This document shows positions 1-9,675 of a DNA stretch of 64,000 nt, in pieces. The stretch comes from Marinobacter goseongensis (GTDB taxonomy: Bacteria; Pseudomonadota; Gammaproteobacteria; Pseudomonadales; Oleiphilaceae). Under the pieces are notes generated by a model. That model saw nothing but the letters and a program-made list of their open reading frames with translations, did not search any database and was not told the origin of the DNA. The DNA is taken from contig NZ_JAKZAI010000003.1 in NCBI RefSeq assembly GCF_023156235.1, forward strand, positions 62,001 through 126,000. The letters run 5' to 3'. The translations under genes and the position numbers were made by a program. How positions within the stretch are numbered: position 1 is the first letter of the stretch; the number at the start of each line of letters is the position of its first letter.

Positions 1-518
1 TATCTGTGCGCGACATCCTGGAGGCCGTCGGGGAGCGGTCGTTCGGGCCGGTGGTGTTGTTGGCGGGGTTGATCACGCTGGCGCCGCTGGTCGGGGACAT
101 TCCCGGCGTGCCCACGCTGCTGGGACTGGTGGTGTTGCTGACGCTGGGGCAGCTTTTGTTCCGGCGGCACACCATCTGGCTACCAGACTGGATAGCGGGG
201 CGTCAGGTGCCCCGGGCGAAACTGGTCAAAGGGGCAGACTGGCTGCGTAAACCGGCGCGGTTCCTGGACCGGGTCACCAAACCCCGGCTGACGCTGCTGG
301 TCAACGGCCCCGGGCTCTATGTCATGGCGCTGCTGTGCATGCTGGTCGCGGCGGCCATGCCGGCGATGGAGGTGGTGCCGTTCAGTGCCAACGGTGGTGG
401 TGCCGCCTTGATGGCATTCGGGCTGGCGATTGTAGCCCGTGACGGTCTGGTGGCACTGCTGGCCACCACGTTTACCGGGCTGACCTTCTGGGTCATTCTC
501 AACAATCTGGCGTTCTGA
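1..518 (+). CDS. ExoD-family membrane protein, 5'-truncated
   Basis: This is the C-terminal ~170 residues of an ExoD-type inner-membrane protein, a family named after a Rhizobium exopolysaccharide-synthesis gene; the biochemical role is not established. The visible part starts near the family's conserved ILEAxGERSFGP-like segment. It has a hydrophobic pair at about 15-50, a basic loop, and two further hydrophobic segments at about 95-120 and 130-170. A GTG at position 6 is in frame, but no stop lies between it and the window edge. Family members usually have some 25 more residues at the N-terminus, so the true start is probably outside the window. Confidence 0.7.
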   Translation, partial: SVRDILEAVGERSFGPVVLLAGLITLAPLVGDIPGVPTLLGLVVLLTLGQLLFRRHTIWLPDWIAGRQVPRAKLVKGADWLRKPARFLDRVTKPRLTLLVNGPGLYVMALLCMLVAAAMPAMEVVPFSANGGGAALMAFGLAIVARDGLVALLATTFTGLTFWVILNNLAF

Positions 519-536
519 TCACTCCGAGGGGCCCGA

Positions 537-1415
537 CTACCCGGGCTCACGGCTCTGCTGAAGATTGCGAAAGAACTGTTCCGAACGCGCGCGGATGTCC
601 TCCAGCGTGGCCGCCCACGCTTCCCGGTGTTGCTCGAACGTGTCACCGCTGAGTTCGGCAAACCGCTGGCCGGTCTGCGCCAGGGTACGCGAGGCTTCAG
701 CCAGTGTTTGCAGGGTGGGTTCGGCCAGGTTTTCTCCGCTGGTTTCCAGGTCTTTTGCGGCCTGCTCCAGCGTCCTGCGATCGCTCTGCGGTGCCTGCCG
801 ATTCTCTTCAAGCGCACGGTTCATCGACTGCTCGAGCTCTGCCATGGCACCCTGCAGCATCCTGCCAAATTCGTTGACGGTCTCCTCCGTGCGGCGTGAC
901 ATGTCCGTCGAGTACGCTTCCAACTCCCGCGCCATCTCGTTCAGGCGCTGTTGCATGTCATCGGAAGACGAGGTGAAACTGGCGGTAATGCGGTCGCTGA
1001 TCTCGCTGAGCTGGCCCATCAGGTTGCTTAGTGGGGACGGGTTCATAATGGCGTCGCCGGTGCGACCGTAATCCACCAGCCATTGACCGTTGCGTTCCAC
1101 CAGATAGGTAATCACTTCCCGACGCTCGTTGATACCGCCGTTTTCCGTCGGCAAGCGGGTCACGATCGTGGCGTCGGCGTTGTCGATCACCACCCGCCCG
1201 AACGACGGCACCACATCGGCCCAGTCACGTTCGAAACGGTCAAATTCTTTGGCATCGATCAGCGTGGAATAATCAACCACATCACTGACATCGTTATCAG
1301 CCATGGCCTGCCAGAAGGCGGCGGCCACGTCTTGCGGGGTATTGGGTTTACTGCAGGCGGCCACCATCACCGCCACCGACAACCAGACACACACTTTCAA
1401 GATACAACGCAGCAT
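537..1415 (-). CDS. Lipoprotein with DUF4878-like head and coiled-coil tail
   Basis: A predicted lipoprotein of 292 residues. The chosen ATG at 1415 follows a GAGGAAGG ribosome site; an in-frame ATG at 1454 adds 13 unlikely residues. The first 20 residues form a signal ending VAA-C21, and Ser at +2 suggests outer-membrane sorting. Residues about 22-110 resemble small NTF2/DUF4878-like periplasmic domains seen in many lipoproteins. From about 130 to the end the chain is rich in Glu, Gln, Arg and Leu and should form long helices or coiled coils. It starts 46 bp after the ThDP enzyme and may be the last gene of that operon. Function unknown. Confidence 0.7.
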   Translation of the reverse strand: MLRCILKVCVWLSVAVMVAACSKPNTPQDVAAAFWQAMADNDVSDVVDYSTLIDAKEFDRFERDWADVVPSFGRVVIDNADATIVTRLPTENGGINERREVITYLVERNGQWLVDYGRTGDAIMNPSPLSNLMGQLSEISDRITASFTSSSDDMQQRLNEMARELEAYSTDMSRRTEETVNEFGRMLQGAMAELEQSMNRALEENRQAPQSDRRTLEQAAKDLETSGENLAEPTLQTLAEASRTLAQTGQRFAELSGDTFEQHREAWAATLEDIRARSEQFFRNLQQSREPG

Positions 1416-1461
1416 CCAACCCTTCCTCTGAAAACTGATCGGGCTGTTGATCATACACCGC

Positions 1462-3132
1462 TTACAGGTTGCAGGTCAGCTCAGCCAGTTCCTCGTCAAA
1501 CACCCGCCGGTTCTCGCTATAATCCACCGGTACGTCCACCAGGTGCACGCCGCCGGCGCCGAGGGCAGCTTCCAGTGTGGGCCTGAGATCCTCGGTGCGG
1601 GCCACGCGGTGCCCGTTGGCGCCGTAGGATTCGGCGTACTTCACGAAGTCCGGGTTGCGGTAATCCAGACCATAATCCGCAAAGCCTTCCTGAGACTGCT
1701 TCCACTTGATCATGCCATAGGCGTTGTCGTTGATGATCAGCACCACGAGGTTCAGACCCAGGCGCACCGCGGTTTCCAGCTCCTGGCTATTCATCATGAA
1801 GCCGCCGTCGCCACAGATCGCCATCACCTTCTGGCGGGGATACAGCATGGCCGCCATCATGGCGCTGGGCAGGCCGGCGCCCATGGAGGCCAGCGCGTTA
1901 TCCAGCAGTACGGTGTTGTTGTCATAGGCGGGATAGTTGCGGGCAAACCAGAGTTTATACATGCCGTTATCAAGGGCAATGATGCCGTCTTCCGGTATCA
2001 CCTGGCGTACGTCATGGACGATGCGCTGCGGGATCACCGGGAACCGCGGATCCTCACGCCGGGCGGCCAGGTGCTCATCGACCGCGGCTTTCACCTCCAT
2101 GAAGCGACTGAAGTCGTGATTGCCGCAGGGTCCGCAATGTTCGGCCAGGTATTCCACGCTGTTGGCAATGTCGCCCACCACCTCATGCTGGGGGAAATAG
2201 ACCGGGTCCACGTCGGCGCCGCTGAAATTGACGTGAATAACCTGCTTGCCACCGGGAGTCATGAAGAACGGCGGTTTCTCGACCACGTCGTGGCCAACAT
2301 TGATCACCAGATCGGCGTGATCAATGGCACAATGCACGAAGTCTCCGGCCGACAGGGCTGCGTTGCCCAGGTATCGGGGATGACGCTCGTCTACCACGCC
2401 CTTGCCCATCTGGGTGGTAAAGAAAGGAATGTTGCTGCTGTTGACCAGCTGTATCAGTGCCTGGGATACCCGCTTACGGTTGGCGCCGGCGCCAATCATG
2501 ATCAGCGGGTGCCGGGCACTGCGGATCATCTCACAGGCTTTCTCCAGGCTCTTGGTGCTGGCCGTCGGCCGGCGGGCATCGCTGGGTTCGAAAATATGGG
2601 TGTCCGGCGCCGTCATTTCCGAGGCAATGTCTTCCGGCAGTTCGAGATGAACCGCCCCCGGGCGCTCCTCTGACGCCAGCCGGAAAGCCTCCCGCACTTT
2701 CGCGGGCACGGTGTTGGCGTTGCTGATCTGGCGTGTGTACTTGGTCAGCGGACGCATCAGGTCCACCATATCCAGAATCTGGAACAAACCCTGTTTCGAG
2801 GATTTGATGGGCTTCTGCCCCGAGATCATCATCATCGGCATGGCGCCGAGCTGGGCGTAAGCGGCGGCAGTCACCAGATTCGTCGCGCCCGGACCCAGAG
2901 TAGACAGGCACACCCCCACACGCCCGGTCAGACGGCCGTAGGTAGCCGCCATAAAGCCAGCAGCCTGTTCATGGCGGTTCAGCACCAGGGTGATGCTGGA
3001 CTCCCTGAGAGCTTCAAGGAAGGCGAGATTCTCCTCGCCCGGTACCGCGAAGATGGTTTGAACCCCTTCATTTTCCAAGGCACGCACGAAGATTTCGGCA
3101 CCGTTCAGGTGCCTGATGCCAGTGCCGGTCAT
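1462..3132 (-). CDS. Acetolactate-synthase-like ThDP-dependent enzyme
   Basis: A thiamine-diphosphate enzyme of the acetolactate synthase large-subunit family (556 residues). The catalytic Glu is in VPGEEN at about residue 33. The ThDP/Mg2+ motif (GDGG... ending NDNAYG) lies near residue 430. The usual three domains are present: pyrimidine-binding, central, and pyrophosphate-binding. ATG at 3132 has AGGAG 5 nt upstream and is preferred over the upstream in-frame ATG at 3171. No IlvN/IlvH regulatory subunit lies nearby. The gene is third in a minus-strand run behind an ATP-grasp ligase and a papain-like protein. Biosynthetic IlvB is therefore less likely than a dedicated 2-oxo-acid carboligase or decarboxylase. 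Substrate not predictable. Confidence 0.8.
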   Translation of the reverse strand: MTGTGIRHLNGAEIFVRALENEGVQTIFAVPGEENLAFLEALRESSITLVLNRHEQAAGFMAATYGRLTGRVGVCLSTLGPGATNLVTAAAYAQLGAMPMMMISGQKPIKSSKQGLFQILDMVDLMRPLTKYTRQISNANTVPAKVREAFRLASEERPGAVHLELPEDIASEMTAPDTHIFEPSDARRPTASTKSLEKACEMIRSARHPLIMIGAGANRKRVSQALIQLVNSSNIPFFTTQMGKGVVDERHPRYLGNAALSAGDFVHCAIDHADLVINVGHDVVEKPPFFMTPGGKQVIHVNFSGADVDPVYFPQHEVVGDIANSVEYLAEHCGPCGNHDFSRFMEVKAAVDEHLAARREDPRFPVIPQRIVHDVRQVIPEDGIIALDNGMYKLWFARNYPAYDNNTVLLDNALASMGAGLPSAMMAAMLYPRQKVMAICGDGGFMMNSQELETAVRLGLNLVVLIINDNAYGMIKWKQSQEGFADYGLDYRNPDFVKYAESYGANGHRVARTEDLRPTLEAALGAGGVHLVDVPVDYSENRRVFDEELAELTCNL

Positions 3133-3167
3133 ACCTTCTCCTGATCTGTGTTCCTGTTCCGGGCGGA

Positions 3168-5198
3168 TCACGCCTCCGACGGTGGCGGCTCTGCCTGCAG
3201 TGAGATATCAGCAGGCACGCGATCACGGCCCCAGCTGTCGGAGACCCGGTCGATCACGCGCTGCAGTTCGTCCTCCCCCACATCCGCCGGCTCGCCACGC
3301 TCCAGGGGATCGTAGTGGTAGATGTAAAGCCTTGAGGCAAACTGCTCGAACGGCAAAGACGCTTCGCCGAAGCGCTCGCCCTGGCGGGCGGTACTGACCA
3401 CCACGCCGTCGCCCCAATTCTGACCGCTGTCGTTGTTGGGGTTGAAGAAGTACACCCGCATGACCTCCTCCGGGTCCAATGCCACCCGCAGAATGGTGAT
3501 GGCGTGCCAGCCGATGAAGCGGGCAGCGCTGTCTGTCACCGCCACGCCCGCCGGTTGCGGATGGATCAACGGCTGGTTGCCGTTGTAGTAGGGGTGATAA
3601 CTGGCGTAGAAGTGGCGCAGAAAACCTCCCAGGTCCTGAAGGTTACCGGTTTCCACATCCACATTGATGGCAAATCCACGGCCGGCCGACCAGCCATGGA
3701 ATTCCGGGTTGACCCACTTGTGCGGATCACCCGGGCGGTCCACACACAGCCGCCCCATTTCCGCGTAAATACGATCCAGGTGAGGCACCACCACCAGCGA
3801 GACCGGATCCAGATCGAGGGTAACTTCCGAGGCCACACCGCTCACGCTCTTCACCGACGACACCGGCTTGCCCTCGAAGTGCATAATGATTTCGTTGTCT
3901 CGCGCCGCCCAGGCCACCATCTGCAGAAGATAGTCGGGGTCGTTGTAGGCCCACATGGACAAAGCCCGGGCCGACTGACAGGTCGGGTTATTGCCCTGCC
4001 CGACGCCCAGGGGCTGGCCCAGCATGTTCATCACGCCCTGGATCAGCCACGCACCGGGCTGCGGGGAGTGACCATAGGCCAGATGGATACGTTCGCTTGC
4101 CGCTGGGCAAATACTCAGCAGCACCTGCCGCCACAAGGCCGGCGCCACCGGCGGCTGGTACAGAATGCCCCGTTCCAGCATCAGCGCCAGACCATACAGG
4201 CCCTGGGCGGTCTCCGGGAAAACCCCCTCAACCACCAGCGCATGCACCAATTCCCTGTAGCACAACAGGCAGTCGCGGCCAGTGCTGGAGAGGCCCAGGG
4301 CTTCGGTCAGCAGTCTGTCCTGTTTGTCCAGAATATGGCGCACGAATGACGCGTGATACGGCGACACCAGACCGGTGTCATGCATGGACCGGGCAAAACC
4401 GGTGGCTTCGCTCTGCAGCGCGACCTCGTCCATGGACTGCAGCCGCTCTTCATAGACCGCAATGCCGGGATCCTCACGGCAGGCCTGGGTCGGGCCGTAC
4501 AGGCTGGAGATCAGCCGTTCCGCGCCCTGCCCGGCGCCACCCAGGTCAATGTCCGGGTCGATGCGGCACAAGGCGATCTGAGTGATCATCTGGCGCACAC
4601 TGGTGACCTGGATCGGTCGCTGCTGGAGAATTCGCCAGATTTCATCAATCAGGCGATCGATGACGTGTTCGTAGCCGATTTCCTGCGCCACATGCTGAAT
4701 CACGCCCCGGCTGATCAGCGCCAGCTTGCCCTGCTCCCGCTCAGCCTCACCTTGCTCGCCGAACAACAGGCTCAGGTTGATGGCCAACACCTGGGTCAGA
4801 TAGTGGTGGGCCTGCTCCGATGCCATCGAAGGGTGCAGAAATTCACCGTTGGCCACCGCCAGCAGTCGCAATTCGCTGATCGCCTCAATAACCACTGTGT
4901 CGGCGTTTGGGCTCTGCAAAGCGCTGGTGGTCAGAAACGGCAGCAGGATGGTGGGCTCCGCCCAATCTGTGCCGGTGAACACACCCGCCTGCTCCAGTTG
5001 TTCCGCCCGCGCCTGGATGGCCGCGAAGCCACCGGGCTGCAGCAGCACCCGGCGGGCAAGGTCAAACAACCGTGGTAGCTTGCCCACCTTGGCAAACGGG
5101 CGACTTTCCGCCAGCGCCACTATGGCATCATCCAGCCGCTGTACCAGCTTGTCGAAATTCACAACCGGTACGGCGTTGCCAGCGTCGGTATCGCTCAA
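3168..5198 (-). CDS. Large protein with papain-like Gln/Cys/His/Asn residues, function unknown
   Basis: A 676-residue protein I do not recognise by family. The N-terminal ~390 residues look helical and domain-like. The C-terminal part has the residues of a papain-fold active site: Q401-G then C407 (Q-G-x4-C spacing as in papain), followed by SARALS. H565 sits in GWHAITIL and N586 in FFNPNN, then NWGDG. C-to-H distance is 158 and H-to-N is 21, close to papain's 134 and 16. There is no signal peptide, so it is probably cytoplasmic. The start is TTG at 5198, with a GAGGA site upstream. It lies 52 bp after the ATP-grasp gene and 35 bp before the ThDP gene. It could be an amidase, peptidase or transferase acting on the ligase product. 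Confidence 0.6.
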   Translation of the reverse strand: MSDTDAGNAVPVVNFDKLVQRLDDAIVALAESRPFAKVGKLPRLFDLARRVLLQPGGFAAIQARAEQLEQAGVFTGTDWAEPTILLPFLTTSALQSPNADTVVIEAISELRLLAVANGEFLHPSMASEQAHHYLTQVLAINLSLLFGEQGEAEREQGKLALISRGVIQHVAQEIGYEHVIDRLIDEIWRILQQRPIQVTSVRQMITQIALCRIDPDIDLGGAGQGAERLISSLYGPTQACREDPGIAVYEERLQSMDEVALQSEATGFARSMHDTGLVSPYHASFVRHILDKQDRLLTEALGLSSTGRDCLLCYRELVHALVVEGVFPETAQGLYGLALMLERGILYQPPVAPALWRQVLLSICPAASERIHLAYGHSPQPGAWLIQGVMNMLGQPLGVGQGNNPTCQSARALSMWAYNDPDYLLQMVAWAARDNEIIMHFEGKPVSSVKSVSGVASEVTLDLDPVSLVVVPHLDRIYAEMGRLCVDRPGDPHKWVNPEFHGWSAGRGFAINVDVETGNLQDLGGFLRHFYASYHPYYNGNQPLIHPQPAGVAVTDSAARFIGWHAITILRVALDPEEVMRVYFFNPNNDSGQNWGDGVVVSTARQGERFGEASLPFEQFASRLYIYHYDPLERGEPADVGEDELQRVIDRVSDSWGRDRVPADISLQAEPPPSEA

Positions 5199-5250
5199 AC
5201 TGTCTTCCTCAGGGTCTGGACCAGACCCGTTTTAGTTATTCCTCACGGAA

Positions 5251-6483
5251 TTATACATAGAAATCCAGTTCTTCCTGGTGCTTGAGGAGATCCCTCATCA
5301 CATACGGGTCTTCCCCGAAGAAGTAGATCAGCCCCCAGTGGGTACCGAATGCCGTGCGCTTGGTGACGGTTTCTTCCACTGGCGGGGTGAGTTCGTGGGT
5401 CTCGAAATACTCGTGGTTTTCGGTTTCCTCGGGCATTTCCAGTTTGCTGACCACCCGGCGACGGGGGTACACACCGAAACAGCCGGCGTAGCCTTTCGCG
5501 TCCACCACCTCTTTCGGGAAGAACGCTTTAACTTCCTCGGCCGTGGTCTTCGGATCGAACGACAGAATCAGGCCCTGGTAAGCGTTGAATCCGTACGCTC
5601 GTTCCAGCAACTCGAACACCTTGAAGCCCGGTGGGCGGTACGCCACCTCGCCGAAGTACATGGTGCTGTCGCTGGTCACGAAGTATTCCGGGTGAATGAA
5701 GCCGAAGTCGATATCGAAGGTCTTGATCAGCTTCTCAATCTCGGCCGTGATCTGCGCACGGTATTTCTCGAGGTCCGGCGTGGCGGGCACGAACACGGAG
5801 TAGCCCAGGGTCACGTACTCGGAAATGTTGAGGAAAGCGATCTTGCCGTTGTGAATCCAGGCCTCGACCGCGAATTCCCAACCGTCGAGGTGGGATTCCA
5901 TCAACACCGGGAATTCCTCATCCGGAATGGTGTCCACCTCATCCGGCGTGCGGATCACCCGGTGGCCCAGACAGCCGGCCTTGTCGAAGGCTTTCAGGTG
6001 AATCGGGTCGTTGGGGTCGCCGTCCAGTTTCAGCAGGGTCTGATTGACCCGCTTGAGGAAGCGCACCACATCTTCCTTGTCGTGTGCCTCTTCGAAAATA
6101 CCCACGCGGATACCACCCAACTGTGCCCGGCGTTTCATCAACGCCTTGTCACGCAACAGCATGGCTTGGCCAAACAGTCGGGGATTGTCGAGCAGCACCG
6201 AGTTGATCGCACCGGCCCACTCCACCGTTTCCTCGAACAGCGGGATCGACACATCCACACCCATCTCTTTCAGGGTCTGAGCGATCTCGAAGGACCGGTC
6301 GTTAAGGCGCTCGAAATTCCAGGGAACGTAGGGGATGTCGTGTTCTTTGCAGTAGGCTTCCGCCCAGTCGGGTGCAACCACCACGTAGCGGCGGTCGAAC
6401 TTGTCGGCTGCCTCAATGGCATTGAGGCTCCACCCCAACAGAGCGATATAGCCTTTTTCCGGATTGAACGTTTGCTCACTCAC
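5251..6483 (-). CDS. ATP-grasp ligase
   Basis: An ATP-grasp domain protein of 410 residues. Such enzymes usually activate a carboxylate as an acyl-phosphate and join it to an amine or thiol. An N-terminal Rossmann-like segment precedes the ATP-grasp core. The core includes VLMESHLDGWEFAVEAW (nucleotide/Mg2+ region) and FGEVAYRPPG, which occupies the place of the usual acidic, Asn and Gly-rich ligand loop. The GTG start at 6483 has AAGGAG about 8 nt upstream. It is the first gene of a probable operon with the papain-like and ThDP proteins. It lacks the biotin-carboxylase and PurK hallmark arrangement. Substrates are unknown. Confidence 0.75.
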   Translation of the reverse strand: MSEQTFNPEKGYIALLGWSLNAIEAADKFDRRYVVVAPDWAEAYCKEHDIPYVPWNFERLNDRSFEIAQTLKEMGVDVSIPLFEETVEWAGAINSVLLDNPRLFGQAMLLRDKALMKRRAQLGGIRVGIFEEAHDKEDVVRFLKRVNQTLLKLDGDPNDPIHLKAFDKAGCLGHRVIRTPDEVDTIPDEEFPVLMESHLDGWEFAVEAWIHNGKIAFLNISEYVTLGYSVFVPATPDLEKYRAQITAEIEKLIKTFDIDFGFIHPEYFVTSDSTMYFGEVAYRPPGFKVFELLERAYGFNAYQGLILSFDPKTTAEEVKAFFPKEVVDAKGYAGCFGVYPRRRVVSKLEMPEETENHEYFETHELTPPVEETVTKRTAFGTHWGLIYFFGEDPYVMRDLLKHQEELDFYV

Positions 6484-6636
6484 AGAAGAACTCCTTTCAG
6501 GGTATGTGTCTCCTAACGTATAGAGTTTGGTGCAAATCGCAAATATTCCCAGCCGGAAAGACCAAAAAAAACACCATAAATACAGACGCCAAGGCCAGTA
6601 TTCATGGTGGTTCGACGGTTTTTAGATCAATTTTGA

Positions 6637-8121
6637 CTATGAGGTCAATTTGAGCGTACTCAGCGTGCGTTCGCGCACATTCCTGAGCAACTGTTCATCA
6701 TCAACCAGAGACTGGCCGTAAGACGGCACCATCTCTTTCATCCGCTCCTGCCATTGGGGCGTCTTGATCTTGTCGGCAAAACAGCGCTCGATGACGTCAA
6801 TCATCGCATGGGCGGCGGTGGAGGCCCCGGGCGAGGCGCCCAGCAGGGCCGCCAGGGTGCCGTCTTTGGCTGCCACAATCTCGGTGCCGAACTCCAGCTT
6901 GCCGCCACCACCGGGCACCTGTTTGATGATCTGAACCCGCTGGCCGGCACTCTGCAGGCGCCAGTCATCTTCCTGGGCATCCGGAAAGAAGTTGCGCAGT
7001 GACGCCACCCGCTCGGCGTGGCTCTGGAACACCTCTCCGATCAGGTAGCGGGTCAGGTCCATGTTGCTCTTGCTCACCGACAGCATCGGGCGCAGGTTTT
7101 TCGGGTTCACCGATCCGAACAGGTCGAACACCGAACCCTGCTTCAGGAAGCGGGTGGTGAAGCCGGCAAACGGCCCGAACAGCAAGGCGGGCTCTCCGTT
7201 AATGATACGGGTGTCCAGATGCGGCACCGACATGGGTGGCGCTCCGATGGGCGCCTTGCCATACACCTTGGAGTAATGCTGTTCGACGATCTCCGGCTTC
7301 TGACAGACCAGCCACTGCCCGCTGACCGGGAAGCCGCCATAGCCTTTGGCTTCATCAATATCGGATTTCTGCAGCATGGGCAGCGCACCGCCGCCGGCCC
7401 CGAGGAACACAAACCCGGCTTCCAGTTTGGTGGTAACGCCGGTTTTCTGATCCTTGACCCGCACTTTCCAGCGGCCATTGTCCCGCTTGGCCAGGTAGTG
7501 AACCGGGCTGCTGAGCATCAGCTCGAAATTGGGGGTGCTTTCCAGATAATTCACCATGCTGCGGGTGAGCGAGCCGAAGTCCACATCCGAGCCGTGCTTG
7601 ATGCGGGTGGCCGCCACCCGCTGCATGGGATCGCGATGTTTGACCACCAGCGGCATCCACTCGGCCAGATCTTGCGGCGATTCGGTGTATTCCATTTCCC
7701 GGAACAGGTGATGGGCGCTGAGTTTCTCGAACCGGCGCTTGAGGAATGCTACGTCCTTCTCACCCCACACAAAGCTCTGGTGCGGTGTGCGGTTGATGAA
7801 TGAGGACGGTTCCGGCAGCTTGCCCTGTTCCACCAGCCAGGACCAGAACTGCAGCGACACCTCGAACGAGGCGTTGATCTGCAGGGCCCGGTCGATGGTG
7901 ACATCGCCGTTGTCGGATTCGGGGGTGTAGTTGAGTTCGCAATAACCGGCATGACCGGTCCCTGCGTTGTTCCAGCCATCGGTGCTTTCATGGGCAACGT
8001 GATCGAGACGTTCCACCATGACGATGTCCAGTGATGGGTCCAGCTGCCTGAGCATCATGCCGAGGGTAGCGCTCATGACGCCCCCGCCGACCAGCACTAC
8101 ATCTGCCTGTCTTACGGCCAT
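6637..8121 (-). CDS. mqo: Malate:quinone oxidoreductase
   Basis: FAD-dependent peripheral membrane enzyme that oxidises malate to oxaloacetate and passes electrons to the quinone pool, replacing or supplementing NAD-malate dehydrogenase in the TCA cycle. At 494 residues it has the family's normal length. The FAD-binding GGGVMSATLG lies at residues 11-20, followed by the family-typical segment DGWNNAGTGHAGYCELNYTPE. ATG at 8121 begins MAVRQADVVLVGGG. It is monocistronic and divergent from nhaD, with 294 bp between them. That gap holds AT-rich runs (GATAAT on the minus strand at 8249-8254) but no convincing operator. Confidence 0.95.
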   Translation of the reverse strand: MAVRQADVVLVGGGVMSATLGMMLRQLDPSLDIVMVERLDHVAHESTDGWNNAGTGHAGYCELNYTPESDNGDVTIDRALQINASFEVSLQFWSWLVEQGKLPEPSSFINRTPHQSFVWGEKDVAFLKRRFEKLSAHHLFREMEYTESPQDLAEWMPLVVKHRDPMQRVAATRIKHGSDVDFGSLTRSMVNYLESTPNFELMLSSPVHYLAKRDNGRWKVRVKDQKTGVTTKLEAGFVFLGAGGGALPMLQKSDIDEAKGYGGFPVSGQWLVCQKPEIVEQHYSKVYGKAPIGAPPMSVPHLDTRIINGEPALLFGPFAGFTTRFLKQGSVFDLFGSVNPKNLRPMLSVSKSNMDLTRYLIGEVFQSHAERVASLRNFFPDAQEDDWRLQSAGQRVQIIKQVPGGGGKLEFGTEIVAAKDGTLAALLGASPGASTAAHAMIDVIERCFADKIKTPQWQERMKEMVPSYGQSLVDDEQLLRNVRERTLSTLKLTS

Positions 8122-8415
8122 TGGTCTTTACCCTGCTTGGTTTTGAGCCTGTCACCTCTCCACGATCAGCAGAGAGGCCTTTGGGAAGCCTGCAGAGCAA
8201 ATAAGGTTGATGGCCCGGCAGTGGCTTCCTGTCCGAATGTGTGGCGCAATTATCCTTTTTTTTACCCAGGAATAAAATGCGATAATTAACGGGTTGGTTT
8301 TGCCGCCCCGCCATGAATCTGTCTGGCCACTGCTCTAACTACGAACACTAGCCGCCAGCGGGTCAAAGGACTAAAATCCGCCCGCAACCACCCTCACCCG
8401 CGTTCAGGATTCGCT

Positions 8416-9666
8416 ATGCTCAGTCTCGAGCCCCTACTGATTATTCTGGCCCTGCTGGCCTTGCTGGGCGTGATCTTCGAGGAAGCCATTCACGTCAACA
8501 AAGCCAAGATCACGCTGTTTTTCGGCACTCTGTGCTGGATGCTGCTGTTTCTGTTCAGCGACAACCCGGAAGAGATCTCTGCCATTTCGGCCGGGCTGTC
8601 CGAGAGCATCGCGGAGATTGCCGGCCTCTGGCTGTTCCTGGTGGCAGCCATGACCTTCGTCGCCTACCTGAACAAGAAAGGGATGATCGAGAATGTGGTG
8701 TACCTGATCATGCCGAAGCAGGTTAGTGAGCGGAAGTTACTGTTTCTGACCGGCCTTTTCTGTTTCATCTTCTCGTCTTTGGCAGACAATATCACCGCCA
8801 CTTTAGTCTCATGCTCCCTGATTCTCTCCCTCGATCTGGAGCTGAAGAAACGCATCCAGTTCATTACCCTGGTGGTGTTTGCGGTGAATTCCGGCGGCGT
8901 ATCCCTGATCACTGGCGACGTCACCACGCTGATGATCTTCCTGGCAGACAAGGTGGAAACCCTCACCCTGCTGACCCTCGCCATCCCGGCGTCCATCACG
9001 GTCTTCATACTCGCGGTATTCCTGTCCCGGGGCCTGACCGGCACCGTCACTCTCAAAACCAGCGTCAGCGTGGTCCGGCCGGTGGACGTGGTGATCGGGG
9101 TGTTGTTCCTGCTGACCATCATGGCCACCATTACCGGCAATGCCCTGTTCAGTACGCCACCGGTACTGACTTTTCTGTTCGGCCTCTCGATCATGTTTCT
9201 GGTGTCGCGGTTCATGAGCGATGACACCGACCTGGACCCCATTCTGGAGTACATCCGCGTTATCGAGTTCGAGACCCTGCTGTTTTTCCTCGGCATCCTG
9301 CTGCTGGTGGGTATGCTCAAAGAAATCCAGGCGCTGCAGTCACTGGTGGCGATTTATGACTTACTTCCCCCGGTGGCCGCCAACTACCTGATGGGGATCT
9401 TTTCTGCAGTAATCGACAACGTTCCTTTGACTGCAGCACTGCTGAAGTCCGGTATCGAGATGACCGCCGGGGAATGGATGGGGCTGACCTACGCCGTTGG
9501 CGTGGGAGGCTCGCTGCTGGTGATAGGGTCGGCAGCCGGTATCGTCGCCATGAGCAAAATTCCCGGGCTGACCTTCGCTACGTATATGCGTTATCTTGGC
9601 CACCTCTTGCTGGCATACACCCTCGGTTACGCCGGGGTAATCCTTTTGGGTCGTTTCATTCATTGA
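8416..9666 (+). CDS. nhaD: NhaD-type Na+/H+ antiporter
   Basis: Inner-membrane sodium/proton antiporter of the NhaD family, used for Na+ extrusion at high salt or alkaline pH. The 416 residues contain about a dozen hydrophobic segments. NhaD-typical features are the N-terminal segment with EEAIHVNKAK, LADNITATLVSCSL near residue 120, NSGGVSLITGDVTT near 160, and IDNVPLTAALL near 335. The ATG at 8416 opens directly on a hydrophobic helix. The next gene, another cation antiporter, begins 9 bp after the stop, so the two probably form one salt-tolerance operon. Confidence 0.92.
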   Translation: MLSLEPLLIILALLALLGVIFEEAIHVNKAKITLFFGTLCWMLLFLFSDNPEEISAISAGLSESIAEIAGLWLFLVAAMTFVAYLNKKGMIENVVYLIMPKQVSERKLLFLTGLFCFIFSSLADNITATLVSCSLILSLDLELKKRIQFITLVVFAVNSGGVSLITGDVTTLMIFLADKVETLTLLTLAIPASITVFILAVFLSRGLTGTVTLKTSVSVVRPVDVVIGVLFLLTIMATITGNALFSTPPVLTFLFGLSIMFLVSRFMSDDTDLDPILEYIRVIEFETLLFFLGILLLVGMLKEIQALQSLVAIYDLLPPVAANYLMGIFSAVIDNVPLTAALLKSGIEMTAGEWMGLTYAVGVGGSLLVIGSAAGIVAMSKIPGLTFATYMRYLGHLLLAYTLGYAGVILLGRFIH

Positions 9667-9675
9667 GGTAAGTCT

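Noticed and set aside
1447..2673. 408-codon plus-strand frame antisense to the ThDP enzyme
   Set aside because: Lies over a gene with complete ThDP motifs; the antisense translation is His/Gly/Val-rich with no domain, as expected of the reverse of high-GC codons.
1462..3132. Branched-chain amino acid IlvB/IlvG
   Set aside because: No regulatory subunit or ilvC nearby; it is embedded in an unrelated three-gene operon.
5278..6516. 412-codon plus-strand frame opposite the ATP-grasp gene
   Set aside because: Antisense shadow; the minus strand has clear ATP-grasp motifs and a good ribosome site.
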